This document shows, in pieces, positions 1 to 6,558 of a DNA stretch of 8,364 nucleotides. Positions within the stretch are counted from its first letter, which is position 1; every line of letters starts with the position of its first letter. A program made the translations under genes and the position numbers. The stretch lies in contig JAGLTN010000296.1 of the NCBI GenBank assembly GCA_023135255.1, forward strand, positions 1 to 8,364, in the 5' to 3' direction. Under the pieces are notes generated by a model, which worked only from the letters and a program-made list of their open reading frames with translations, was not told where the DNA came from and searched no databases. Origin of the DNA: Planctomycetota bacterium (GTDB taxonomy: Bacteria; Planctomycetota; Phycisphaerae; Sedimentisphaerales; Anaerobacaceae).

Positions 1-39
1 ACGGATTTATTCGCGGAAATTTATTTTTCTTTCGTAATG

Positions 40-59
40 CCACGGGTTTTAACCCGTGG
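40..59. repeat. Strong hairpin (REP-like palindrome) downstream of the beta-helix gene
   Basis: CCACGGGTT and AACCCGTGG form a 9-bp perfect inverted repeat separated by TT, or an 8-bp stem with a 4-base loop. It lies about 22 bases past the stop codon of the minus-strand beta-helix gene. It could help end or protect that transcript, but the minus strand shows no clean T-run right after the stem, so it is not a typical intrinsic terminator. The GC-rich stem in an AT-rich flank resembles dispersed REP-type palindromes. Only one copy is visible here, so that reading is inference. Confidence 0.6.
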
Positions 60-68
60 AAATTTACT

Positions 69-80
69 ACCATGAATGGT
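69..80. repeat. Short inverted repeat at the 3' end of the beta-helix gene
   Basis: ACCAT and ATGGT, separated by GA, form a 5-bp stem immediately past the stop codon of the minus-strand gene. Together with the stronger hairpin at 40-59 it makes a two-stem 3' region. The stem is too short to assign a role. Confidence 0.3.
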
Positions 81-81
81 A

Positions 82-2904
82 TTATTCAACCGGCTGTCCC
101 CAACCGTTAGCGAAATAGGCAAAATCAGTCAGGTCTATGTTGCCGTTCCTGCTGATATCTGCCGGTAAAAGAGCAGTGTTCTCATTGAGCCATAATTGCC
201 CCAAAACACTTAAGTCATTTCCGTCAATAATCTCATCATTATCGAAGTCAGAAGCGCTTCCGACCTTTGAATCAGACATGCTGGCATGCGGGTTGTTGCC
301 ATATAATCCTATATTGTTTCTTTTGCCGTGAGGCCACAGTTCTTTTTTCCAATCTGAATTGGGTTCTCCAGCATCGATGCACGGGCTTGTTACAGCATCT
401 TTTATCCATTGTGTCGTATTCGGATCCCATCTGCCTGCTTGAGATTGCAGGTGATAGTCCCCGTCAACCCAAAAATCGTCTTCGCCGTCATTGTCCCAAT
501 AGCCTGCCGTGGCAAACAAAGGATTGCCGTCGATGTTGTTTAAGGCTTGCGGAACATTTGTGTTGATGTTTACAGCACCTGTATATGAAGTTGATGTATC
601 ATTGTCATAGTAATCGCCGTTCGGGTTATCGTAGAACGAACAATATGTAACATTAGGATCAGAAGATGAGTGACTTTCATATATCGCATTGTTGTTATTG
701 TTCGTAAATATGGAATTTGTGATCACCGGAGATGAGTCATAACAGTGTATCCCACCGCCGTTGCTTACGGCCGTGTTATCGGTGATCGTGCAGTTGATAA
801 CAGAATATGATGAGTATGATGAACTGTAAATTGCTCCACCGATATTGCTTGAAGTGTTTGCGGTAAGCCGGCAGTTTTGTATGGTTGCCGATGAATTATT
901 TATGTAAATTCCGCCGCCTGCATTGTCGGCATCATTTTCAATAAATATCGAATTTATTATTGTTGGCGAAGAACTCATATGAATATCAATACCACCGCCA
1001 AAGTATGCCTTATTTTTTGCAAAGATGCAGTTTACTATCAAAGGACTTGAGCTTGAACAGTCTATTCCGCCGCCGCCTTTCATTGAGCCGTATGCCCAGT
1101 TATTCGTGATGATACAATCTTTTATTGTTGGAGAGGCATAATTAAGACATATGGCACCGCCATAATAGGCATAACCATTTGTAATTGTGAAACCCTGTAT
1201 GACAGAGTCGTTAGTTTCGTTATTATACAGATTAAAGGCTTGATAGCCAAATTGGCAATCAATAATACAATTTTGCGGACCATTTTCGCTTTTTAGTGTT
1301 AAGGCTTTGCCACCAAAGTCTATTTGATTATTTCCTGTCCAGCTGTATGTTCCATCGAGAACGACGACCGTTCCACCAACGGGAACGATGTCAACTGCTT
1401 CCTGAATTGCATCAAATGGATTAGTCAGCGAACCGTCTTCAGCAGGTTCTCCGGGTCCATCGTCATCTACATAGATTATTGCAGGGATGGTCTCAAACTC
1501 AACAGTAACGGTTTTATTAGAATTCATTGTTACCTGGTTCGCTGTCGTCTTCAAAGCATCATTGTCAGTTCCTGTCCATTGTTTGACACGATAACCTCCG
1601 GTGGGAGTTGCGGTTAGACCAACAATTGAATCCGCGGCAAAGCTGCCTGATTCGGGCGAGACCGTTCCATTTCCGCTGACAACGCTTGCAGTGAGTTCGT
1701 AAAGTGATGCTGGCGCATCAGGATGGTGGTAACCGATATCAACCGTGCCGATATCATATACACCATCTGTTCTTGTTGTTACATCGTCAAGACCGAGGTT
1801 GGATGCTGTATCGTTGCCTGCATTGACACATGGACTATCCGATGCCTGTCCTGAAGCTGTCTGGCTCAGGTAATAATCTGTTAGAGGCCCCGTAACAAAC
1901 AAAGGATTGCCGTCAATGTTGTCATGAGCCTCGGCAATGTAATAATTTATATCTGCCGCTCCGGTCCACTGCCACGAATCGTGATCTTTATAATCAGCGG
2001 TGCCGTTGTTATAGAAATGACAGTATGTAACTACGGGATCAGCTGTAGCAGAGCCTTCGTAAATAGCGTAGTTCATATTGCCTGTAAAAATACAGTTTGT
2101 AATGGTTGGAGAAGATACCTCATAGGATAAAGGTGAGTAACAATAGATACCGCCTCCTTCGGAGGAAGCTGAATTGGACACAAATGTACAGTTAGTGATA
2201 TCAGCGGTGCAATTGCGATAACAGTAAATAGCTCCACCATCTCCGGAAGTTGAATTGTTGGCAAATAGGCAATTTTTTATAATCGGAGAACTGCCTGCAT
2301 CACAGTAAATTCCGCCGCCGCCCATATCGCTTCTTGTTGCGGTGTTACCTGTAAATACACAATTCTCAATTGTAGGCGAAGAAAGAGCTATATTAATAGC
2401 TCCACCCCATTCGGAAGTATTGTTTGTGAAAGTACAGTTTTTTACTATCGCAGAGGAAAAAGAAAATACTATTCCGGTTCCTCCAGCATTAGTACTAGTG
2501 TTTGAAGTTATGATACAGTCCTGGATAGTCGGCGAAACATTATCACAACTAATCGCTGTACCAGCGGCACGGGTAATGGTAAAACCCATAATAATTGAGT
2601 CGGGGCCTTCACCCGTATAAAACATGCTGAAAGCCGTGCTATTAGCAGAACTCTCACAATCGATTATGCAGTTGGCTGGGCCGTTTTCACTTCGAACGGT
2701 GATTTCTTTGCCCAAAAGGCTAAGAGTTTTATTGTTTGCGCCGGTGTACGTACCATCTTTAACTATGACAGTATCGCCATTTACAGCCGCTGCGATTGCC
2801 GACTTGATGTCGGTATATGTCTGACCCGTTCCAACCCATATATCCGCAGCACCTGCTGAGCCCAAAACCAGTAATACTAATGCCAAAATTATTACTCTTT
2901 TCAT
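82..2904 (-). CDS. Exported double right-handed beta-helix protein with dockerin-like C-terminus
   Basis: This predicted extracellular protein is about 940 residues long. Residue numbers here count from a GTG codon at 2907, one codon upstream. Residues 1-20 form a signal peptide (KR, a hydrophobic stretch, then a SAGA-A cleavage site). Residues 23-400 and 476-865 are two related modules. Each opens with a segment around VKDGTY or VLDGTY, then SENGP.NCIIDC, and continues with about six coils of the type SPTI.NC.F..N with GGGIYC turns, the pattern of a Right-handed beta helix (pectate-lyase-like) fold. Both modules close with AIYE, VTYC.FY and NNIDGNPLF. Residues 402-473 are a small repeat domain (GNGTVSPESG, WTG, VTVEF) of the divergent InlB/bacterial-repeat type. 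Residues 887-936 carry two Ca-binding-like segments (DFDNDEIIDGNDL and DISRNGNIDLTDF) like dockerin repeats. No catalytic residues can be assigned, so the substrate is unknown. ATG at 2904 is preferred over GTG at 2907 because GAGG lies 7 bases before it. Confidence 0.85.
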   Translation of the reverse strand: MKRVIILALVLLVLGSAGAADIWVGTGQTYTDIKSAIAAAVNGDTVIVKDGTYTGANNKTLSLLGKEITVRSENGPANCIIDCESSANSTAFSMFYTGEGPDSIIMGFTITRAAGTAISCDNVSPTIQDCIITSNTSTNAGGTGIVFSFSSAIVKNCTFTNNTSEWGGAINIALSSPTIENCVFTGNTATRSDMGGGGIYCDAGSSPIIKNCLFANNSTSGDGGAIYCYRNCTADITNCTFVSNSASSEGGGIYCYSPLSYEVSSPTITNCIFTGNMNYAIYEGSATADPVVTYCHFYNNGTADYKDHDSWQWTGAADINYYIAEAHDNIDGNPLFVTGPLTDYYLSQTASGQASDSPCVNAGNDTASNLGLDDVTTRTDGVYDIGTVDIGYHHPDAPASLYELTASVVSGNGTVSPESGSFAADSIVGLTATPTGGYRVKQWTGTDNDALKTTANQVTMNSNKTVTVEFETIPAIIYVDDDGPGEPAEDGSLTNPFDAIQEAVDIVPVGGTVVVLDGTYSWTGNNQIDFGGKALTLKSENGPQNCIIDCQFGYQAFNLYNNETNDSVIQGFTITNGYAYYGGAICLNYASPTIKDCIITNNWAYGSMKGGGGIDCSSSSPLIVNCIFAKNKAYFGGGIDIHMSSSPTIINSIFIENDADNAGGGIYINNSSATIQNCRLTANTSSNIGGAIYSSSYSSYSVINCTITDNTAVSNGGGIHCYDSSPVITNSIFTNNNNNAIYESHSSSDPNVTYCSFYDNPNGDYYDNDTSTSYTGAVNINTNVPQALNNIDGNPLFATAGYWDNDGEDDFWVDGDYHLQSQAGRWDPNTTQWIKDAVTSPCIDAGEPNSDWKKELWPHGKRNNIGLYGNNPHASMSDSKVGSASDFDNDEIIDGNDLSVLGQLWLNENTALLPADISRNGNIDLTDFAYFANGWGQPVE

Positions 2905-2975
2905 CACAAGTCCTCACTTTCAAATATCTTAGGTTTACGGAGAACTTGTTTTACCTATTTTGGCATGAAATTCTC

Positions 2976-3035
2976 GCATAACAATGTTCCAAAAAACACA
3001 AGTTGCCTATCTTAACATGTTTTGCTGTGTTATGC
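2976..3035. repeat. 8-bp inverted repeat in the leader
   Basis: GCATAACA (2976-2983) and TGTTATGC (3028-3035) are perfect 8-bp inverted arms with 44 bases between them. The intervening bases include the left arm of the 9-bp repeat at 2994-3074, so the two pairings cross each other. In RNA of the beta-helix gene leader they would form either competing stems or a pseudoknot-like fold. No function is established. Confidence 0.4.
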
Positions 3036-3074
3036 AAGGAAAATACAAAAAAGACTGATTTTGCTCTTGTGTTT
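2994..3074. repeat. 9-bp inverted repeat in the leader
   Basis: AAACACAAG (2994-3002) and CTTGTGTTT (3066-3074) are perfect 9-bp inverted arms 63 bases apart. On the minus strand the second arm runs straight into three more T residues, giving a terminator-like end. The loop is long, so it is not a standard terminator. The arm at 2994-3004 can also pair with AACTTGT at 2943-2949, so alternative folds are possible. Confidence 0.4.
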
Positions 3075-3109
3075 GCGATTTTCTGCGAATTCCGGAAGCG
3101 TACAAATTA

Positions 3110-6100
3110 TCAGGAACAGCCCATTGAGTTTCCGCAGTTGAAGCATCTGTAGCATGTTCCGTTACGGACTGTTATTGAGCCGCAAACGTCACAAGCGGGG
3201 GCGTCATCCTGGAAGTGCTGGAACTGGTCATTGAATTGCTGCATTGTCAGAGCTTCTGTTGTCATATCACCTTCTGTTTCGGCGATAGTAGTAACAACAA
3301 GCTCTTCAACCTGCTTTTCGACACCGCTGAACCTGTCGGTCTTAGCAATTATCTGTCTTGAAATAGCTGAAGCTTTTGCCTTTATAGTGTTTTTGTCTGC
3401 TTTTACTTCCTTAACTTCAGCGATCTTATGGGCAAGGTCTTTTGTTTTTTCAACCAGCTGTTTTGCAGTTGTGTTGTTCTTATTAGTATTCGGTACCTGG
3501 TTCCTGTTAGGCGTGTTCCTTTCAGCATACCCCGGAATGAACTGACAGCCTAACCAGCAGAAGATATAGTCGATAATGCTCTTGGCAAACGGGATATCCC
3601 GATTAGAGGTCATACCGGAAGGCTCGAACCTTGCATGGCGGAACTTATCCACCAGCGTAATCAACGGCACTCCATATTGAAGTGCCATTGAAGTACAGGT
3701 GCCGATTACGTCCATCAGGCCACCAACGGTGCTGCCCTCCTTGGCCATAGTGATAAATAATTCACCAGGCTGTTTGTCCTCGTACAGCCCCACCGTCAGA
3801 TAACCTTCATGTCCTGTTACAGAAAATTTATGCGTAATGCTTTGGCGAGTGTCAGCGAGTCTGCGTCTAAATGGTTTAGTCGCGACCTTTTCCTCGACTT
3901 TAGCTTTTGTTTTTGCTTTTGAATTGTCTTTGTGCTTATCGGTCGATACAGGCTGAAGCATTTTACTTCCGTCACGGTATATAGCAATAGCCTTTAAGCC
4001 CAGCTTCCACCCTTCGATATAAGCAGATTCGATTTCTTCAGTCGTACTTCCATTGGGCATATTGATCGTTTTGCTGATAGCGCCGGAGATGAAAGGCTGA
4101 ACCGCAGCCATCATCTTAAGATGGGCTATATAATGGATAAATCTGCTGCCATCGCGAGGCTTAAACGCACAGTCGAATATACAGAGGTGGTCTTCGACTA
4201 ATTTTTCCGCACCTTCGATAGTTTCGTTCTTATCGATATAGTCACAGATTTCTTTGATATCTTCTGCGCTATAGCCTAACCTGTCCAAAGCCAGGGGAAC
4301 GGTTTTATTAACAAGCTTAAGCATTCCGCCGCCGGCAAGCAGTTTATATTTTACAAGTGCGATATCAGGTTCAACACCAGTCGTGTCGCAGTCCATCATA
4401 AAGCCGATAGTCCCCGTCGGGGCCAGAACTGTAGTCTGTGAATTGCGGAAACCCACTTTTGAGCCCATATCGAAAGCAATATCCCATGTGTTCTTGGCTA
4501 CATTGCGCAGATAATCGGGGCAATGAGATTCTGGTATATTATAGGCTCGCTCGCGGTGCATATTTATAACTTTCAGCATTGCATCTTTATTTTTGCCGAA
4601 CCGTGCGAAAGGCCCTTTGATCTCAGCTAATTCAGCACTGACGGTATAAGCAGTGCCGGTCATAATAGCGCTTATTGCTGACGCCATAGCTCTTGACTGG
4701 TCAGAATCATAAGGCAAAGCCAGACTCATCATCAGAGACCCCAGGTTTGCATAGCCTAATCCGAGCGGTCTGAAATTATGGCTGTTTTCGGTAATTTTAG
4801 CTTCCGGATAGCTACCGTTATCAACCAGTATTTCCTGAGCGATGATGAATATTCGTATCGCATGTTTGAAGCTTTCTATATCGAATGTGCCGTCCTCATT
4901 GCGGAATTTCATAAGGTTCAGAGAAGCAAGATTGCACGCTGAATCGTTAATGAACATGTATTCGCTGCACGGGTTCGAAGCGTTTATCTGTTCTGATTCC
5001 GGACAGGTGTGCCATTTATTGATAGTGGTATGATACTGTACGCCCGGGTCGCCGCAAACTCTCGTACTCTCTGATATAAGATCCATCAGTTCGCGTGCTG
5101 AATGTTCTTCGCATTTTTCGCCGGTGGTAACTGTTTTTGTCCACCACTTGCCGTCTTTTTCAACAGTCTCCATAAAATCATCTGTCAGCCTGACAGAAAG
5201 ATTCGAATTCTGGAACATTACGCTGTTATAAGCATCCTGGTTATATTCTCCGCCGAAACCAGCTTCTATCAGTGCTCTTGCTTTTTTCTCTTCTTCTGCC
5301 TTGCAGGTGATAAATTCTTTGATATCAGGATGGCCTATTTTCATCGACTGCATTTTTGCTGCTCTGCGTGTTTTACCACCAGATTTGATCACAGCCGCGA
5401 CCTGGTCATAAACTCTCATAAAACTCAGCGGGCCGGAAGGTTTGCCTCCTCCTGAAAGTTTCTCCTTGCTGCTTCTAAGAGTTGAAAGGTCTGTTCCTGT
5501 ACCTGAACCATGCTTAAAGAGCATAGCTTCGCTCGTGGCAAGACGCATTATATCTTCCATTGAGTCTTTAACCGACAGTATAAAGCATGCTGATGCCTGC
5601 GGGAATTCATAACTGCTCTCGCTTGGGACTGCCTGCTGCTTTTCCGGGTCCCAGTGGAAGTTGTGCTTGCCGCCTTTGATGCCATAAATATCATAAAGCC
5701 CGATATTGAACCATACAGGAGAATTAAAAGCGCCGTATTGATTGACGCAAAGCCAAGTCAGATCGTTATAAAAGTTTTCGGCATCTTTGTCGGTCGCAAA
5801 GTACCCGTCTTTTTTGCCTCTGTCTGCGATGGATCTGCTGACGCGGTGGACGAGCTGTTTTAGAGAATTTTCCCTTTGGTCTGTCTCAATGTCACCGAAA
5901 AAGTATTTGCTGGCAACTACTTTGGTAGCAAGCTGGCTCCATGTTGTTGGTACTTCGATATTTTCCTGCTCAAATACAGCATCTCCTGAGTCACTGGCGA
6001 TCTTTGCAGAACGTGTTTCCCATTGCAACTGGTCAAATGGGTGAATGCCCGGGGTAGAGAAAAAGGCATCTACCTGTAGACCTTGTTCTTCAAGGTTCTG

Positions 6101-6172
6101 TGAGTCATCGCTCGAATCCGGTTCCGGCCGAATATCTTCAAATGGGTTTTCCGGGTTAAAATCCTGTGACAT
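3110..6172 (-). CDS. nrdJ: Adenosylcobalamin-dependent (class II) ribonucleoside-diphosphate reductase
   Basis: This enzyme converts ribonucleotides to deoxyribonucleotides in the cytoplasm, using adenosylcobalamin to make a thiyl radical, and needs no oxygen-dependent partner subunit. The 1020-residue product has an acidic N-terminal segment (1-35) with no ATP-cone, then the catalytic barrel. C196 (ASACF) and C413 (SACNLASLNL) are the redox cysteine pair. N400, C402 and E404 in the NPCSE motif are the radical-site residues. PTGTIG at 585-590 followed by MDCDTTG.EPD is typical of NrdJ. A lysine-rich linker (about 742-768) leads to a TSCPD domain (about 770-880), then a charged, partly helical segment (about 890-960). 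The tail carries six cysteines (994, 997, 1007, 1010, 1013, 1019) that probably bind zinc and/or re-reduce the active site. ATG at 6172 has GGAG 7 bases upstream. Two NrdR-box-like sites lie just upstream; no cobalamin riboswitch was seen. Confidence 0.97.
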   Translation of the reverse strand: MSQDFNPENPFEDIRPEPDSSDDSQNLEEQGLQVDAFFSTPGIHPFDQLQWETRSAKIASDSGDAVFEQENIEVPTTWSQLATKVVASKYFFGDIETDQRENSLKQLVHRVSRSIADRGKKDGYFATDKDAENFYNDLTWLCVNQYGAFNSPVWFNIGLYDIYGIKGGKHNFHWDPEKQQAVPSESSYEFPQASACFILSVKDSMEDIMRLATSEAMLFKHGSGTGTDLSTLRSSKEKLSGGGKPSGPLSFMRVYDQVAAVIKSGGKTRRAAKMQSMKIGHPDIKEFITCKAEEEKKARALIEAGFGGEYNQDAYNSVMFQNSNLSVRLTDDFMETVEKDGKWWTKTVTTGEKCEEHSARELMDLISESTRVCGDPGVQYHTTINKWHTCPESEQINASNPCSEYMFINDSACNLASLNLMKFRNEDGTFDIESFKHAIRIFIIAQEILVDNGSYPEAKITENSHNFRPLGLGYANLGSLMMSLALPYDSDQSRAMASAISAIMTGTAYTVSAELAEIKGPFARFGKNKDAMLKVINMHRERAYNIPESHCPDYLRNVAKNTWDIAFDMGSKVGFRNSQTTVLAPTGTIGFMMDCDTTGVEPDIALVKYKLLAGGGMLKLVNKTVPLALDRLGYSAEDIKEICDYIDKNETIEGAEKLVEDHLCIFDCAFKPRDGSRFIHYIAHLKMMAAVQPFISGAISKTINMPNGSTTEEIESAYIEGWKLGLKAIAIYRDGSKMLQPVSTDKHKDNSKAKTKAKVEEKVATKPFRRRLADTRQSITHKFSVTGHEGYLTVGLYEDKQPGELFITMAKEGSTVGGLMDVIGTCTSMALQYGVPLITLVDKFRHARFEPSGMTSNRDIPFAKSIIDYIFCWLGCQFIPGYAERNTPNRNQVPNTNKNNTTAKQLVEKTKDLAHKIAEVKEVKADKNTIKAKASAISRQIIAKTDRFSGVEKQVEELVVTTIAETEGDMTTEALTMQQFNDQFQHFQDDAPACDVCGSITVRNGTCYRCFNCGNSMGCS

Positions 6173-6181
6173 TTGCTATCT

Positions 6182-6185
6182 CCAT
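6182..6185 (-). promoter_or_regulatory. nrdJ ribosome binding site
   Basis: On the minus strand the sequence reads GCATGGAGATAGCAA before the ATG at 6172. GGAG placed about 7 bases from the ATG is a good Shine-Dalgarno match and supports this start over internal methionines. Confidence 0.65.
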
Positions 6186-6205
6186 GCAAAAAAGCGAACT
6201 CTCTA

Positions 6206-6234
6206 AAAATAAAGGCACCACAACATATAGTAAA
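6206..6234 (-). promoter_or_regulatory. Candidate nrdJ promoter
   Basis: On the minus strand TTTACT (6234-6229) and TATTTT (6211-6206) are separated by 17 bases. Each hexamer matches the sigma-70 consensus at 4 of 6 positions. This would start transcription near 6198, about 26 bases before the ATG. The proximal NrdR-like box covers the -35 hexamer and part of the spacer, which would suit repression. The hexamers are weak and the region is AT-rich, so this is tentative. Confidence 0.3.
6218..6233. promoter_or_regulatory. NrdR box 1 (proximal) upstream of nrdJ
   Basis: CCACAACATATAGTAA matches 9 of 10 positions of the NrdR-box core CwATATATwG. NrdR is the zinc-finger/ATP-cone repressor of ribonucleotide reductase genes in bacteria. 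The site is 46-61 bases upstream of the nrdJ ATG and overlaps the candidate promoter. Its partner is centred exactly 31 bp further upstream. The match and spacing are seen directly; binding is inferred. The nrdR gene itself is not in this window. Confidence 0.7.
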
Positions 6235-6248
6235 ATTAGTTAGTGGCA

Positions 6249-6264
6249 AGACCATATATTGTTG
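6249..6264. promoter_or_regulatory. NrdR box 2 (distal) upstream of nrdJ
   Basis: AGACCATATATTGTTG matches 9 of 10 core positions and about 12 of 16 overall of the NrdR consensus acaCwAtATaTwGtgt. It is centred 31 bp (three helical turns) from box 1, the usual arrangement for tandem NrdR boxes. It lies about 295 bases from the uvrC start, so it probably acts on nrdJ only. Confidence 0.7.
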
Positions 6265-6480
6265 AAACTACAATAATCATAATATTGCCATAATGAAAAA
6301 AGTTCAATAAGAAAAATATAATTTTTTTAAAAAATTAAAGACCATTTTCATTAATCCTTATGAAGCTTGAATTTAACGAAACAAATAAAAATATTTTTTT
6401 TAAAATTAAGTATAGTCCGGTAACATTGCTCATGTTAATAACAACTTTTTTTCTTATCGGAACTAAAATTCATAACATGT
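6265..6480. other. AT-rich divergent intergenic region
   Basis: This stretch lies between the nrdJ control sites and the uvrC promoter. It contains A/T palindromes: AATTTTTT/AAAAAATT around 6320-6336 and AAAAATATTTTT at 6387-6398, which could give intrinsic curvature. It also has a 7-bp inverted repeat, CATGTTA (6431-6437) and TAACATG (6473-6479). I see no reading frame of substance, no DnaA-box cluster, no tRNA and no riboswitch here. Confidence 0.6.
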
Positions 6481-6515
6481 AAAGAAATTTTATCTGTCTT
6501 TCCCGGAAATCACGA

Positions 6516-6524
6516 TGGTATACT
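6516..6524 (+). promoter_or_regulatory. Extended -10 promoter of uvrC
   Basis: TGGTATACT is an extended -10 element: a TG one base before TATACT, itself a 5 of 6 match to TATAAT. No good -35 lies at the expected distance, which is usual for extended -10 promoters. Transcription would begin near 6531, giving a leader of about 28 bases before the ATG at 6559. Confidence 0.5.
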
Positions 6525-6558
6525 GTAAATGAAATGAGCTTTTGCAGTCAGGTTTTAG

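Larger units (their letters stand above)
2905..3109 (-). other. Intergenic leader of the beta-helix gene
   Basis: This 205-base gap lies between the end of nrdJ and the beta-helix gene, both on the minus strand. A Shine-Dalgarno-like GAGG at about 2912-2915 precedes the ATG. The only -35/-10 pair I can propose is weak: TTGCAT, a 17-base spacer, then TAAGAT, read on the minus strand from about 3036 to 3008. No intrinsic terminator for nrdJ is clear: a T6 run around 3049-3054 is not preceded by a stable stem. The gap also holds interleaved inverted repeats, listed separately. Confidence 0.5.

Noticed and set aside
513..1922. Repeated DNA segments as a CRISPR array or mobile repeat
   Set aside because: The repeats fall in register with the protein coils and modules of the beta-helix gene, so they reflect protein repeats.
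2961..2977. Sigma-54 promoter (TGGCAT followed by TCGC)
   Set aside because: The spacing between the GG and GC elements is two bases too long and the -12 element is poor.
6265..6480. Replication origin in the AT-rich gap
   Set aside because: No DnaA-box cluster and no neighbouring dnaA or dnaN genes; low GC alone is not enough.
6173..6558. Cobalamin riboswitch upstream of nrdJ
   Set aside because: No B12-box-like sequence or extended leader structure is visible, and the candidate promoter leaves a leader of only about 26 bases.
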